NCBI GenBank assembly: GCA_020161435.1
Contig: JAIUNV010000001.1
Coordinates: 744,001 to 808,000 of the forward strand
Length of the DNA: 64,000 nt
Reading direction: 5' to 3'
Origin: Bacteroidota bacterium
Lineage (GTDB): Bacteria > Bacteroidota > Bacteroidia > Chitinophagales > Chitinophagaceae
Shown: positions 38,011 through 46,109 of the stretch, piece by piece
Position numbering within the stretch: position 1 is the stretch's first letter
How the letters are laid out: the number at the start of each line of letters is the position of its first letter
Program-made: the position numbers and the translations under genes
Notes under the pieces: generated by a model
What the model was told of the DNA's origin: nothing
What the model saw: the letters and a program-made list of their open reading frames with translations, nothing else
Databases searched by the model: none

Positions 38011-38946
38011 TTAAGTAAGCTGCACAAATTCGTACGAACAGCTAAAGCCAATTCTTTCACCCGGCTCCAGTTCTATCAAACCCATGCGGTTGTTGAATAC
38101 ATCGGGTGCGGCACTCAGGTTTTCGATGGCTATGCTCTGGCGATGCGGTGGTGTGTACACTTGCAGATATGGGTAATTTTCATTGGCATAAATGCAAATA
38201 GCGTTGCCACTCTGCGGGTCTTGCAATACGCAGGCCGGTTCCTGGCTGATGCGGTTCAGCAAAAAGCAATTATCGAGTTCGGTATTTTCCAACACTGCGC
38301 CATCGGAAAAGCGATGATCGGGTTTGAGCACACCCGTGGGTAGGAGGGCAGCATCAAATTCGAGCATGGTATCGGTGGCTATTTGCAAGTGCAAATCATT
38401 TACACTATTGCCCAACTTGAAATACGGATGCCAGCCATCGGCCAGTGGTATGGTGCTGCTGTGGCGGTTGGTTACTTCGGTGTTGATGGAAATTTTTCCT
38501 GACTGCAGGGTGTACGTAACCGTCATGTCGAAAGGAAAAGGATAACCTGCATCTTCGGCATTGTAGCGGTGCTGCAGTATCAGCATGGCCAGCTCACCGG
38601 TGGCTTCGTGGTGCAATATGTCAAAGGGAACATTGTAGAGCAACCCGTGCAGGGCTGAATCGTTGAGAATGAACTTGCCAATTTTGTATTGGATGCCTTC
38701 GTATTCGTACAACTGCTGGTTGAGCCGGCATACATAGGGCGACAACTTACAACTCCTGAAACCTTTGGCTTCGGCGTGGGCCACAAAATCTTCGGGGCTG
38801 TCGTAGCCATCTATCAGTTCGATGGTAGTGCCGTTTACATGTTGTGTCCAGCGGTTGAGCAGGGCGCCATGTGACGGCCAAACTTCGGCGGTAGTGCCCT
38901 CTGCAGACAGCGTGACGCGGCCCTCGTGTATGCTTACATAGTTCAT
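38011..38946 (-). CDS. Aldose 1-epimerase family protein
   Basis: The 311-residue beta-sandwich protein, read from ATG 38946 (MNYVSIHEG), has the galactose-mutarotase landmarks. A LHGLLYNVPF-like His region is near one third, the central DGWHPYFKLG His segment follows, and a late E in LIELEPGERIGFSCSYEF is near the C-terminus. The frame is open upstream to 39027, with a GTG at 39009 as an alternative start. It interconverts sugar anomers or is a related hexose-6-phosphate epimerase. It is convergent with the SDR gene. Confidence 0.8.
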   Translation of the reverse strand: MNYVSIHEGRVTLSAEGTTAEVWPSHGALLNRWTQHVNGTTIELIDGYDSPEDFVAHAEAKGFRSCKLSPYVCRLNQQLYEYEGIQYKIGKFILNDSALHGLLYNVPFDILHHEATGELAMLILQHRYNAEDAGYPFPFDMTVTYTLQSGKISINTEVTNRHSSTIPLADGWHPYFKLGNSVNDLHLQIATDTMLEFDAALLPTGVLKPDHRFSDGAVLENTELDNCFLLNRISQEPACVLQDPQSGNAICIYANENYPYLQVYTPPHRQSIAIENLSAAPDVFNNRMGLIELEPGERIGFSCSYEFVQLT

Positions 38947-39223
38947 GCCGTAAATGTACGAGCCAGTTGCATTGGGATACTGATTTATAGTACCGGATTG
39001 GATTTTCACGGAAACAAAAAAACACAAGACTTAAAGTTTAAAGTTGAAGGCCGAAGGCTAAAAGCAAACGCTCCGTGTCCTCCTAAGCTCTGTGCGAAAA
39101 ACTTGGACGCAGATTTTCAGGATGAAAAAGGATTATCACAGACGTAGTTCAAATCAGCCATCGTAAATCTTACATCAGCCATCTTTCATCAAACCTTGTT
39201 TTCTTTGCAACAAAGTGTGGAAT

Positions 39224-40234
39224 ATGCAGATGGGAATAATTGGCGGCGGCAGCTGGGCTACCGCATTGGCCAAATTGCTGACAGATAACGGACAGGCCAT
39301 TCATTGGTGCCTGCGCAATGAGTCGACGATTGCACATTTGCAAAAACGCCGTCACAATCCGCATTACCTCAGCAGCGTGTATTTCAACCAGGCCCTGCTT
39401 ACCCTCAGCACCGATGCTGCTGAAACCATTGCCGCCTGCGACACCATTTTAATTTGTGTGCCCAGCTCTTATGTGCTGGTGACGCTACAGCATTTACCCG
39501 CCAATGCGTTCGAAGGCAAGCGGGTAATCTCTGCCGTAAAAGGCATTTTGCCCAACGAAAAATTTCAGCTGCTGAACGAGTGGCTGCACGAAAAATTTGC
39601 ACTGCCTACCGAACACTATTTCACCATCATGGGCCCATGCCATGCAGAAGAAGTAGCGGCAGAAAAACTATCCTACCTCACGTTTAGCGGCGAAGATGTA
39701 GCGGCGGCAACAGCCATTGCCGCTATGTTTAAAACCGACTACCTCAACACGGTGGTGAACCACGACATCTGGGGTACGCAATACGCCGCCACGCTCAAAA
39801 ACATTTACGCCGTAGGCGCCGGCATTGCCCATGGCCTGGAATATGGCGATAACTTTTTGAGTGTGTACATTGCCAATGCCGCCGATGAACTGGTGCATTT
39901 CATCCGCAAGGTGATGGAGCTGAAGCAAGCGCCTGATGCCGGCAAAATCAACTACTCCAGCAGTGTGTACCTCGGCGATTTGCTGGTAACATGCTACTCG
40001 CTGTACAGCCGCAACCGTACGTTTGGCAACATGATTGGCAAGGGCTACAGCGTAAAAGTGGCACAGCTCGAAATGAACATGGTGGCCGAAGGATACCCCG
40101 CCAGCCGCGGCCTGTATTTTACCAACCAAACCGTGCTGGCCGAAATGCCCATCGCCACTACCATCTACCGCATTTTGTGGGAAGGACTGCCTGCCGCTGA
40201 AGGCTTCGCCGCCATTGAGCAGGTGTTGCAGTAA
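39224..40234 (+). CDS. gpsA: Glycerol-3-phosphate dehydrogenase (NAD(P)+)
   Basis: The 336-residue protein has an N-terminal GIIGGGSWATALAKLL Rossmann loop and a GPCHAEEVA motif. The helical substrate domain has the GTQYAATLKNIYAVGAGIAHGLEYGDN segment, including the catalytic Lys, and GLGDLLVTC is replaced by YLGDLLVTCYSLYSRNR. It makes sn-glycerol 3-phosphate for phospholipids. The gene start is chosen at ATG 39224, one codon pair before the Rossmann strand. Confidence 0.93.
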   Translation: MQMGIIGGGSWATALAKLLTDNGQAIHWCLRNESTIAHLQKRRHNPHYLSSVYFNQALLTLSTDAAETIAACDTILICVPSSYVLVTLQHLPANAFEGKRVISAVKGILPNEKFQLLNEWLHEKFALPTEHYFTIMGPCHAEEVAAEKLSYLTFSGEDVAAATAIAAMFKTDYLNTVVNHDIWGTQYAATLKNIYAVGAGIAHGLEYGDNFLSVYIANAADELVHFIRKVMELKQAPDAGKINYSSSVYLGDLLVTCYSLYSRNRTFGNMIGKGYSVKVAQLEMNMVAEGYPASRGLYFTNQTVLAEMPIATTIYRILWEGLPAAEGFAAIEQVLQ

Positions 40235-40512
40235 GGCATTCTTTTGCGCAAAAAGAGAAGCTCAATATATCAGGCAACCTACTTTCAGAAGCACGACATC
40301 AGGGTGTTATAGCTGGGCACTACAGTAGCACCATTGCTACATCAGGGTACCCACCCGAGATTTGGGTGTAATAAATCTCGGGGGCCTTTTTTGGGTACCT
40401 TTTTGGGCAAGCAAAAAGGTGCAAACGCCTTTCTTGAATTGGGTATTTAAAAGCAACGAAGGCTGCCTTACTTACCGCTCATCAAGCCACCTCTGGGGCT
40501 TAACGTTTTGCT

Positions 40513-40671
40513 ATGTATACACTGCAACAGCAATTCGTACCTTGTTGTACAACCATGCCACTCTCATTTTCCATATTGGGCAATTACGCCAGCGTTACAG
40601 CACTCGGCCTTATCTTATTGGCCAAGGCCCTGCACTATGCGTGGCGCAAATTCAGCAAACAATCTGCTTGA
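40513..40671 (+). CDS. Possible small membrane protein
   Basis: A 52-residue frame (ATG 40513) has one hydrophobic segment (LSFSILGNYASVTALGLILLAKAL) followed by a basic tail, like a small single-pass membrane protein. Overlapping frames are also open here, and there is no clear Shine-Dalgarno, so it may be chance. Confidence 0.25.
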   Translation: MYTLQQQFVPCCTTMPLSFSILGNYASVTALGLILLAKALHYAWRKFSKQSA

Positions 40672-40751
40672 TGGTTTTGGTCCTTATTGGACCAAGGCAA
40701 AAAGGACATATAAAGAAAAATCGAATGGGTTGGCGTTTCCAGACCATTTGG

Positions 40752-40793
40752 CCTCACCAGGCCTCTCCACAGGAGAGGTGCCGTAGAGTGGCG
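40752..40793 (-). repeat. REP-like palindromic element, copy 2 (inverted)
   Basis: Read on the - strand, this stretch has CCACTCTACGGCACCTCTCC, then the TGT loop and GGAGAGG arm, then GGTGAGG. It closely matches copy 1 at 29122-29165. The two copies differ at a few flank positions, so they are not a recent duplication. Confidence 0.65.
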
Positions 40794-40890
40794 TAATTGA
40801 CTTTTGTTGCACTTCTACGGACTACCGACTTCGGACTCGATCTTCCCGTCTCCCGACTACTGACTTCCGAATCCCGGCTACAACAGCACA

Positions 40891-42051
40891 TCACTCCTCA
40901 CTTGCAAACAACGCCGACGCAATATGATCGGCATAGAGCTTGCCGCTATTGGTCAGCTGCAGCAGGTGGCGCTGTAAGGTTACCCAACCGTTTTGCATAA
41001 ATTCATGCAGGTAATTTTGCGCCGAAGCCCACTGATGAGCCGGATAGGTATAGCCGCCAATCTGTTGCGCCTCGAGGTTTACCGGTAGCCCTTCGCTGGT
41101 ACGCAACAGCGTCATGATGGTTTCATTCATGCGTTGCACAGGGCTCAGCACTTCCACTTCGTAGGCAGGCGCACCAGCTTGCAGCAGGCGGATGTACTCG
41201 CTGTTGTTGGCAATGTTCCACCAGCGGGTATGCTGCCCATCGAAGGAGTGGGCCGAGGGGCCGATGCCCCAGTAGGGCTGGCCCTGCCAATAGCTGCTGT
41301 TGTGGCGGCTGCGCTTGCCCGGCAGGGCATAGTTCGATATTTCGTAATGCTCATAGCCCTGTGCTGCGGTCCATTGCATGAGGGCCTCAAAATGACGGGC
41401 CTGCAGGGCATCATCTATGGGGGCCACTTTGCCTTTTTGTACAAAATGATGCAGGGCGGTTTTTTCTTCCACTGTAAGAGCATAGCAGCTCAGGTGTGGT
41501 ACCTGCAGCGACATGGCCTGCGCCACATTGTGCTGCCAGCGCTCCATGCTCATGCCGGGTACGCCATAAATCAGATCGATGCTGAAGTTGTGAAACCCCG
41601 CCGCCCGGGCAGCGTGGATGGCCGCCAGCGATTGGCTGGCCCGGTGGGAACGGTTCATCCAGCGCAGGTCGTCGTCGTGAAAACTTTGCACCCCCATGCT
41701 CAGGCGGTTGATGCCGAGTGCCAGCCACTGCTCCAACCGGGCGGCATCAATATCATCGGGGTTGGCTTCGAGGGTAATTTCGGCATCGGCACTTACGGCA
41801 AACTGCTGCCGCACGGCCGCCAGTAGTTGGGCCAGCTCAGCGGCACTCAGCAGGCTGGGCGTACCACCACCAAAGTAGATGCTGCTGATATGCGTGGGCA
41901 GTGCTACACCGGTTGGCAGCTGCCGCTGTTGCAACTGCTGCAGCATGGCCTGCAATACCTCGGGCTTGCGGTGCAGCGAGGTAGAAAAATGAAAATTGCA
42001 GTAGTGACAAGCCTTGCTGCAAAACGGTATGTGAAAGTATATGCCGGCCAT
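40891..42051 (-). CDS. hemW: Radical SAM heme chaperone HemW
   Basis: The 386-residue protein (start at 42051; the longer frame to 42150 lacks family similarity) has the radical SAM cluster C11-x3-C15-x2-C18 in HIPFCSKACHYCNFHF. It has YFGGGTPSLL and a GINRLSMGVQSF stretch. It lacks the extra Cys of coproporphyrinogen III dehydrogenase (CYFCGC), as in HemW. It is thought to insert heme into respiratory enzymes. It borders the cassette array but is itself of normal base composition. Confidence 0.9.
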   Translation of the reverse strand: MAGIYFHIPFCSKACHYCNFHFSTSLHRKPEVLQAMLQQLQQRQLPTGVALPTHISSIYFGGGTPSLLSAAELAQLLAAVRQQFAVSADAEITLEANPDDIDAARLEQWLALGINRLSMGVQSFHDDDLRWMNRSHRASQSLAAIHAARAAGFHNFSIDLIYGVPGMSMERWQHNVAQAMSLQVPHLSCYALTVEEKTALHHFVQKGKVAPIDDALQARHFEALMQWTAAQGYEHYEISNYALPGKRSRHNSSYWQGQPYWGIGPSAHSFDGQHTRWWNIANNSEYIRLLQAGAPAYEVEVLSPVQRMNETIMTLLRTSEGLPVNLEAQQIGGYTYPAHQWASAQNYLHEFMQNGWVTLQRHLLQLTNSGKLYADHIASALFASEE

Positions 42052-42158
42052 AAATGATGCCGCAAAGGTGCAGGAACTTGGGGGAAGAATGCGAGGCTTG
42101 CTAACCGGCCTGTGGGCCGGAGCTGTGGCTATGCACTGATGGAGCAGCATAGAGAGGG

Positions 42159-42243
42159 TAACGTCCTGCGGCTTTGCGACGTTCGCAGGATGTGGTGATG
42201 TATGAAGATAAGGCTGCTGGCGAATGTTGCAAAACCGCAGTTG
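42159..42243 (-). repeat. attC-like site 1a
   Basis: The ends are TAACG at 42159 and GTTG at 42240-42243. Internal arms TGCGGCTTTGCGACGTTCGC and GCGAATGTTGCAAAACCGCA pair over 20 bases with G-T or single mismatches. It is the terminal site of the array next to hemW and recurs at 47165-47249. Confidence 0.6.
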
Positions 42244-42572
42244 CCCGCGGTGGCCAACCGTACTGCCTGGAAAATACCCGTCGGGCTATTTGTGCCAATC
42301 CCTGATTGGCGAAGTCGACCAACGGGATCGGATGGGCAATTACCGTATTTCTACCTGATTTACCAAAGCTATTGGCTCAGGGTATTGACAATGTCAATGC
42401 CAGCCTTTAGCTTCGCCTAAGCTGCTAAAGCGATTCGCTTCGAAAACGCAGGTTTTCAGCAAATCTCATTTGCGCAGCTTAACCGGCAAAATCCATTGCC
42501 CCATTTTGCCTCCCGTAAATCAGATGAAATACAACCCCGCTTTTCCGGCAAACGGAGTGAGCCATTGCGGCG
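42244..42572 (-). mobile_element. Gene-less cassette body, copy 1
   Basis: This unit has flanks GTTGCCCGCGGTGG (42240) and CCATTGCGGCGCAAC (42562-42576), inverted to each other with one base offset. There is no convincing gene. Small frames on + are not conserved with copy 2 (47250-47580), while a 70-codon - frame that is conserved runs into the adjoining attC arms. Internal hairpins (GGCAAAAT/ATTTTGCC near 42485-42510) suggest it may hold a structured RNA or promoter rather than protein. Confidence 0.55.
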
Positions 42573-42698
42573 CAACGTTTTCGGGCTTTGCGTTCGGGCG
42601 GGTTTCGAAGCACAAATGTTCAATTTACTACTAAAGTTCAATAGAAGCACAAAGCTCCAAGTTTGCACGTCAGCCCGCCTGACGCAAAACCCGTGTTA
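42573..42698 (-). repeat. attC-like site 1b
   Basis: The 126-base site has ends CAACG (42573) and GTGTTA (42693-42698). Arms CGGGCTTTGCG...GGGCGGG and CCCGCCTGACGCAAAACCCG pair. The loop carries AAAGTTCAATAGAAGCAC (42633-42650), which is identical to the loop of site 3. Confidence 0.7.
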
Positions 42699-42735
42699 TA
42701 GGGCGTTTTTCTTTCTTTCTTTCTTTCTTCTGTCG

Positions 42736-43161
42736 TCATTTTACAATCTTTTGAATTGAAGGTTCGTCAACTCTTAACCACCTTAAAATTTCCTTCGCTC
42801 TTGTTTTGTCTTTCTTTTTGGCTCTATCAAACTCGTCCAATAGTCCGCTTTCCCATAGTCTTTCATTCACTGTCATTCCTGATAGACCTACAATTTTTTG
42901 GATTCTGTAAAGTATTTGTTCGTCAATGAGTTTTTTAAAAATGTGTTCACAAGCTTCTTTTTCAGTCGGAAAAGTTCTTATTGAGTGCTTCTCACCACGC
43001 TCTTTATAAAAAGTTTCATATTCAAGTCCGTTTTGTCCTTGTCTTATTGTTAAGCCTATTTTGTCATTGTCGTCAGTAGAGCCGAAAAGTCCGTGTAGGA
43101 AATATTGGTCTTCGCCAATTCCATTGCTTTTTAATTTTGTATGTAGTTCAGCTAATGTCAT
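42736..43161 (-). CDS. Hypothetical cassette protein
   Basis: The 141-residue protein is soluble, rich in charged residues, with no signal peptide. The N-terminal half may be a small alpha/beta domain, and the C-terminal part is a basic helix-rich tail (RAKKKDKTRAKEILRWLRVDEPSIQKIVK). I do not recognise a family. It starts one base after the stop of the upstream 98-residue gene, so the two are one operon and probably act together. A toxin-immunity or regulatory pair is possible but not supported by a motif. Confidence 0.7.
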   Translation of the reverse strand: MTLAELHTKLKSNGIGEDQYFLHGLFGSTDDNDKIGLTIRQGQNGLEYETFYKERGEKHSIRTFPTEKEACEHIFKKLIDEQILYRIQKIVGLSGMTVNERLWESGLLDEFDRAKKKDKTRAKEILRWLRVDEPSIQKIVK

Positions 43162-43162
43162 T

Positions 43163-43459
43163 TTAATCGATTGTTACACTGCCGATTATTATATAATCAA
43201 ATTCGTCATTTTCTTCTTTTACCAAAGCACCGCCAACTGTCACAGAGTAATGTTGACCAAGTGGTTTAAATGTTTCCTTTTCATATCTTGGTTTAAGTTC
43301 GATTAGGTCGCTTGTCAATTTTTTGCCTTTTATTGGTTTAGTCAATTTAACCAATAATTTTTCTCCGCCACGGTCAGAAATAATCGTCCCGAAAAGATTT
43401 TCTTCCCAATCCCAAGGTTCACTTACTATTATTCTTACTGTTTGTCCTTTCAAACTCAT
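43163..43459 (-). CDS. Hypothetical cassette protein
   Basis: The 98-residue protein has beta-rich sequence (VRIIVSEPWDWEENLFGTIISD) and no signal peptide or membrane segment. Family unknown. It is the first gene of the cassette, with its start close to the GCCCTATAAC end (43484-43493), and is coupled to the 141-residue gene. Confidence 0.7.
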   Translation of the reverse strand: MSLKGQTVRIIVSEPWDWEENLFGTIISDRGGEKLLVKLTKPIKGKKLTSDLIELKPRYEKETFKPLGQHYSVTVGGALVKEENDEFDYIIIGSVTID

Positions 43460-43489
43460 TGTAGTTGTGTCGTCTTTTAAAATGCCCTA

Positions 43490-43680
43490 TAACGTTTAGG
43501 GCTTTATGCAGGTGGGCAATGTTCATCCGTCCGCCTGGCTACCGAAGCCCAATAAAAATACTAAAGCCGAATATAACAAAACCGACGATGCGAAGCGAGT
43601 CGGGCCGGACCGTTGCTGGGAAATTTACAAAAGCTGAAAGACGCATTCCGTCAGGCCCACTTGCATAAAACCCCCTGTTA
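43490..43680 (-). repeat. attC-like site 2
   Basis: The 191-base site has ends TAACG (43490) and TGTTA (43676-43680). Arms GGGCTTTATGCAGGTGGGC and GCCCACTTGCATAAAACCCC pair over about 19 bases. Confidence 0.7.
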
Positions 43681-43708
43681 GCAGCATTTCACCGAGCAAC
43701 TTTGCTTA

Positions 43709-44332
43709 TCAGTTCAAATCTTTTGCCGAAGCTTGTAATGGAACAGTCTTAAAAAATGCCAATAGTCGAGCAGACATTTTTTTAGAAACGTTGTTTGATA
43801 ATATGTGGTAGTCATTACTTGTTAGTTCTATCATACCCTCGATAACTTCTTGCTTTTCAAACCTCGGTTTGTTAACTAAGGTTAATTTGAACTGCCTACA
43901 ATTCGTTGTAACTTGAGAATTCCATTTATTGTCAAAAGGCAGTTTATAATTTGCTTCGTTTGATCTTGCTGTGTAGGTGACCAAACAGGTGTCTCCAAAA
44001 AGGGATAAATTAAAACCGACTCCTTTTGCCAAACCATGGTCAAAACTAATATTCGCCGTATCACCGTCAAGAGTCGCCCAAATAGCCAGTTGATTTTTCA
44101 GGGAGCCTTCGTCAACGTATTGGGCATTATTCGAGACCAATGAATCATTTATAAAGAGGTATAAATCAATAAATCCGGACGGAACGCCATAAGACATAGT
44201 TATGCGCTTCTCGACCAAGTGTGAAATTTTATTGTCAACATAATAAGAGCCTGTGAATAATGGCTTTTGCTCATGGTTGCAACCTTTCAAGGCGAAGGAA
44301 AAGACGCTAAGTAAAAGAAAATGAACTCGCAT
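43709..44332 (-). CDS. Putative lipoprotein of cassette B
   Basis: The 207-residue protein has a short hydrophobic N-terminus ending in a lipobox-like FALKGC (Cys at residue 18), so it is probably an outer-membrane or periplasmic lipoprotein. The mature part is beta-rich with no family I recognise. It is the only gene between sites 2 and 3. Confidence 0.65.
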   Translation of the reverse strand: MRVHFLLLSVFSFALKGCNHEQKPLFTGSYYVDNKISHLVEKRITMSYGVPSGFIDLYLFINDSLVSNNAQYVDEGSLKNQLAIWATLDGDTANISFDHGLAKGVGFNLSLFGDTCLVTYTARSNEANYKLPFDNKWNSQVTTNCRQFKLTLVNKPRFEKQEVIEGMIELTSNDYHILSNNVSKKMSARLLAFFKTVPLQASAKDLN

Positions 44333-44353
44333 TGGAAGGTTGGAAATTGCTGC

Positions 44354-44479
44354 TAACGGTTTGGGTATTGCCGCAGTGGGGGATTTTTAGCACGAAAGTT
44401 CAATAGAAGCACTGCCGATTGTTTAAGCACAAAAGTTTCATAGAAGTTCGTCAGCCCCCATTGCGGCAATACCATGTTA
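44354..44479 (-). repeat. attC-like site 3
   Basis: The 126-base site has ends TAACG (44354) and TGTTA (44475-44479). Arms TATTGCCGCAGTGGGGG and CCCCCATTGCGGCAATA pair. The loop shares AAAGTTCAATAGAAGCAC (44395-44412) with site 1b. Confidence 0.75.
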
Positions 44480-44513
44480 TCGGCTGCCCATCTTTTCTCT
44501 ATTTTAAGCGAAT

Positions 44514-45032
44514 TCACTTTTGTCGGTTAAATATCTTGATTTTGTCACTTAATATTGTAGAACTTGGAATTATTATTTCGTCTCCGTTTTCATCTTGGAT
44601 TATAGTAGAATTTAAACTTATTTCAATTACCTTTCCCTTACTTCCTTGGAATTCTATTATGTCGTTTATCATGAAAGGTCGAGTAAGCACAATAAAAATT
44701 CCACTAAAAAGATTGCTAAAAATCTGCTGTGAGGCAAAACCTAAAATTAAAGTTGTAGCACCTGCACCTGCGAGAAGAGAATGGGCAAATGTCTGAGTAA
44801 TTGGCATTGTTAATAGTGCCCAACCAAAGCCCAAAAAATACACAATGGCAACAATCATGTGTTTTAAAAAAATAAAACTGGTAATGTCCACCTGATGGTC
44901 TTTTGTCTTTTCTGTAATCAGCCTTTGAAGATATTTGCCTAGTAGTTTAGCAAATAGAATTGTCAGTCCGATAATTGTAAGAAAGATTATCAATGACTCG
45001 GTATTTTCAAAAATCTTTTTTATTTCTTCCAT
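44514..45032 (-). CDS. Small-conductance mechanosensitive channel (MscS family)
   Basis: The 172-residue short MscS-type protein has an N-terminal helix and a pore-helix stretch GAGATTLILGFASQQIFSNLFSGIFIVLTRPF with the conserved Gly/Ala pattern. The beta domain (IIEFQGSKGKVIEISLNSTIIQDENGDEIIIPSS) follows, and the usual C-terminal alpha/beta domain is missing. It would gate on membrane tension during osmotic downshift. It is the last gene of the three-gene unit in cassette C. Confidence 0.8.
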   Translation of the reverse strand: MEEIKKIFENTESLIIFLTIIGLTILFAKLLGKYLQRLITEKTKDHQVDITSFIFLKHMIVAIVYFLGFGWALLTMPITQTFAHSLLAGAGATTLILGFASQQIFSNLFSGIFIVLTRPFMINDIIEFQGSKGKVIEISLNSTIIQDENGDEIIIPSSTILSDKIKIFNRQK

Positions 45033-45048
45033 TTTATTTTTTTTTCAG

Positions 45049-45378
45049 TTAAACAAGAGGGTCATTTTGAGCCTTGGGGAAAAGTGTGAAGCCATGTTTT
45101 TCTGCAATTTTTTCCAAATCAATTATTGCCAAACTGGAACCAGGAACAGCTTGTAAGCCGATAAGAGCTAATGCTTTTGCAACATCAATGGATTGCTCTT
45201 TTAGAAATCTGATTTGTGCTTCTGTGACTTTATCGCCACTACTAAGCTTGAGTAAAATTTCCGAAGCTAAATAAGTTTCATGAGTTTCTCTTATAGTTCC
45301 TTTTTCAAGTGCTTTTACTTCTTCTATGACTTTATCAAAATCAGTCTTTATCTTATGCTGGATTTCTTCAACACTCAT
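45049..45378 (-). CDS. Hypothetical cassette protein
   Basis: The 109-residue protein is helical and acidic, with no signal peptide. Its start overlaps the stop of the DUF1003 frame by four bases (45375-45378), and it is followed closely by the MscS gene. No family is recognised. Context suggests a membrane- or stress-related operon. Confidence 0.65.
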   Translation of the reverse strand: MSVEEIQHKIKTDFDKVIEEVKALEKGTIRETHETYLASEILLKLSSGDKVTEAQIRFLKEQSIDVAKALALIGLQAVPGSSLAIIDLEKIAEKHGFTLFPKAQNDPLV

Positions 45379-45833
45379 TTTTTATTTTCTATTTGTTCAA
45401 TCTTGTTTAAAATTTGAAGAATCATATCATTTTGATTTTCCAAGTGCTTTAATATTGTTTCAACTTCAGATTCTGCTTTTTTATTAACAATAAAATCTTC
45501 CTCCGCCCTCATTTCGGAATGTTTAGATTGTAGATTTTGTCCTATCATAATTAATGGCATGAGAAATATTTGAATCATGTTTGATATAAATAGCCATAAG
45601 ACAAATGCAGGAAATGGGTCAAACCGTAAAGAGGTTGGAGCAAGGGTATTCCATCCAAGCCAAGTAATAGTTCAAATAAAAATCAGGAAGAAAAAATTCA
45701 TGCTCCCTACATGGTCAGTAATCCATAATGCCAGCTTGTCAAGAGCTGACAGACTACTTTTATGTTGAGTATTTACATTGCGAATAGGAGTAAGTTTTTT
45801 TCTTAACTCTTCAAGTGTTTCAATCTGTTTCAT
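45375..45833 (-). pseudogene. DUF1003 membrane protein interrupted by a TGA codon
   Basis: From ATG 45831-45833 the frame reads 53 residues, meets TGA at codon 54 (complement at 45672-45674), and then continues uninterrupted to 45375 for a 152-codon total. The restored sequence has the DUF1003 pattern: ALDKLALWITDHVGSMNFFFLIFI, then TITWLGWN after the stop, and a C-terminal coiled-coil-like ENQNDMILQILNKIEQIENKK. Homologues have Trp at this place (FIWTI), so TGG to TGA is the simplest cause. Read-through or an artefact is possible. Confidence 0.75.
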
Positions 45834-45911
45834 TTCTTTTAATTATTGGTTTGTCAAAGTTAATTTCTTGCAGTCAAGTTCAAAGTTAGCAGGTCGCCAT
45901 AGGGTTGCCGA

Positions 45912-46102
45912 TAACGTCGAAGCATTTGCGATGGCATGGCAATAGCGAATTGTCAGCTGGCAACAAATGCTTAATTGAAAAACTGAAGTTGAAGATATGA
46001 ACTAATGCTCAACAGCGTAAAGTCTGCCGAAACGAAAGCTGAAAAATGATTTGCAGCCGATTGCTCCAACGTCCAGCCATGCTATTGCAAATGCACTTGT
46101 TG
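45912..46102 (-). repeat. attC-like site 4
   Basis: The 191-base site has ends TAACG (45912) and TTGTTG (46097-46102). Arms GCATTTGCGATGGCATGG and CCATGCTATTGCAAATGC pair. Confidence 0.7.
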
Positions 46103-46109
46103 GCGGTAG

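Larger units (their letters stand above)
40235..40890. other. Intergenic region with terminator-like and repeat hairpins
   Basis: The gap contains CCCGAGATTT/AAATCTCGGG arms (40354-40382) followed by T-rich sequence, which could end gpsA. An ACCTTTTTG/CAAAAAGGT hairpin (40397-40420) of a type scattered in Bacteroidota genomes follows. A possible 52-residue ORF and a REP-like element are listed separately. A pyrimidine-rich tract (CGGACTACCGACTTCGG) mirrors the intergenic repeats near 29 kb. I see no other gene. Confidence 0.55.

Noticed and set aside
40362..40796. 144-codon frame in the gap after gpsA
   Set aside because: It runs through a terminator-like hairpin, a repeat hairpin and a REP-like element, and its composition is not protein-like.
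42202..42420. 72-codon + strand frame in the gene-less cassette
   Set aside because: The frame is broken by indels in the second copy at 47210 onwards.
42456..42668. 70-codon - strand frame conserved in both gene-less cassettes
   Set aside because: It overlaps the arms of the attC-like site 1b, and its conservation is explained by the duplicate nature of the unit. No start signal is seen.
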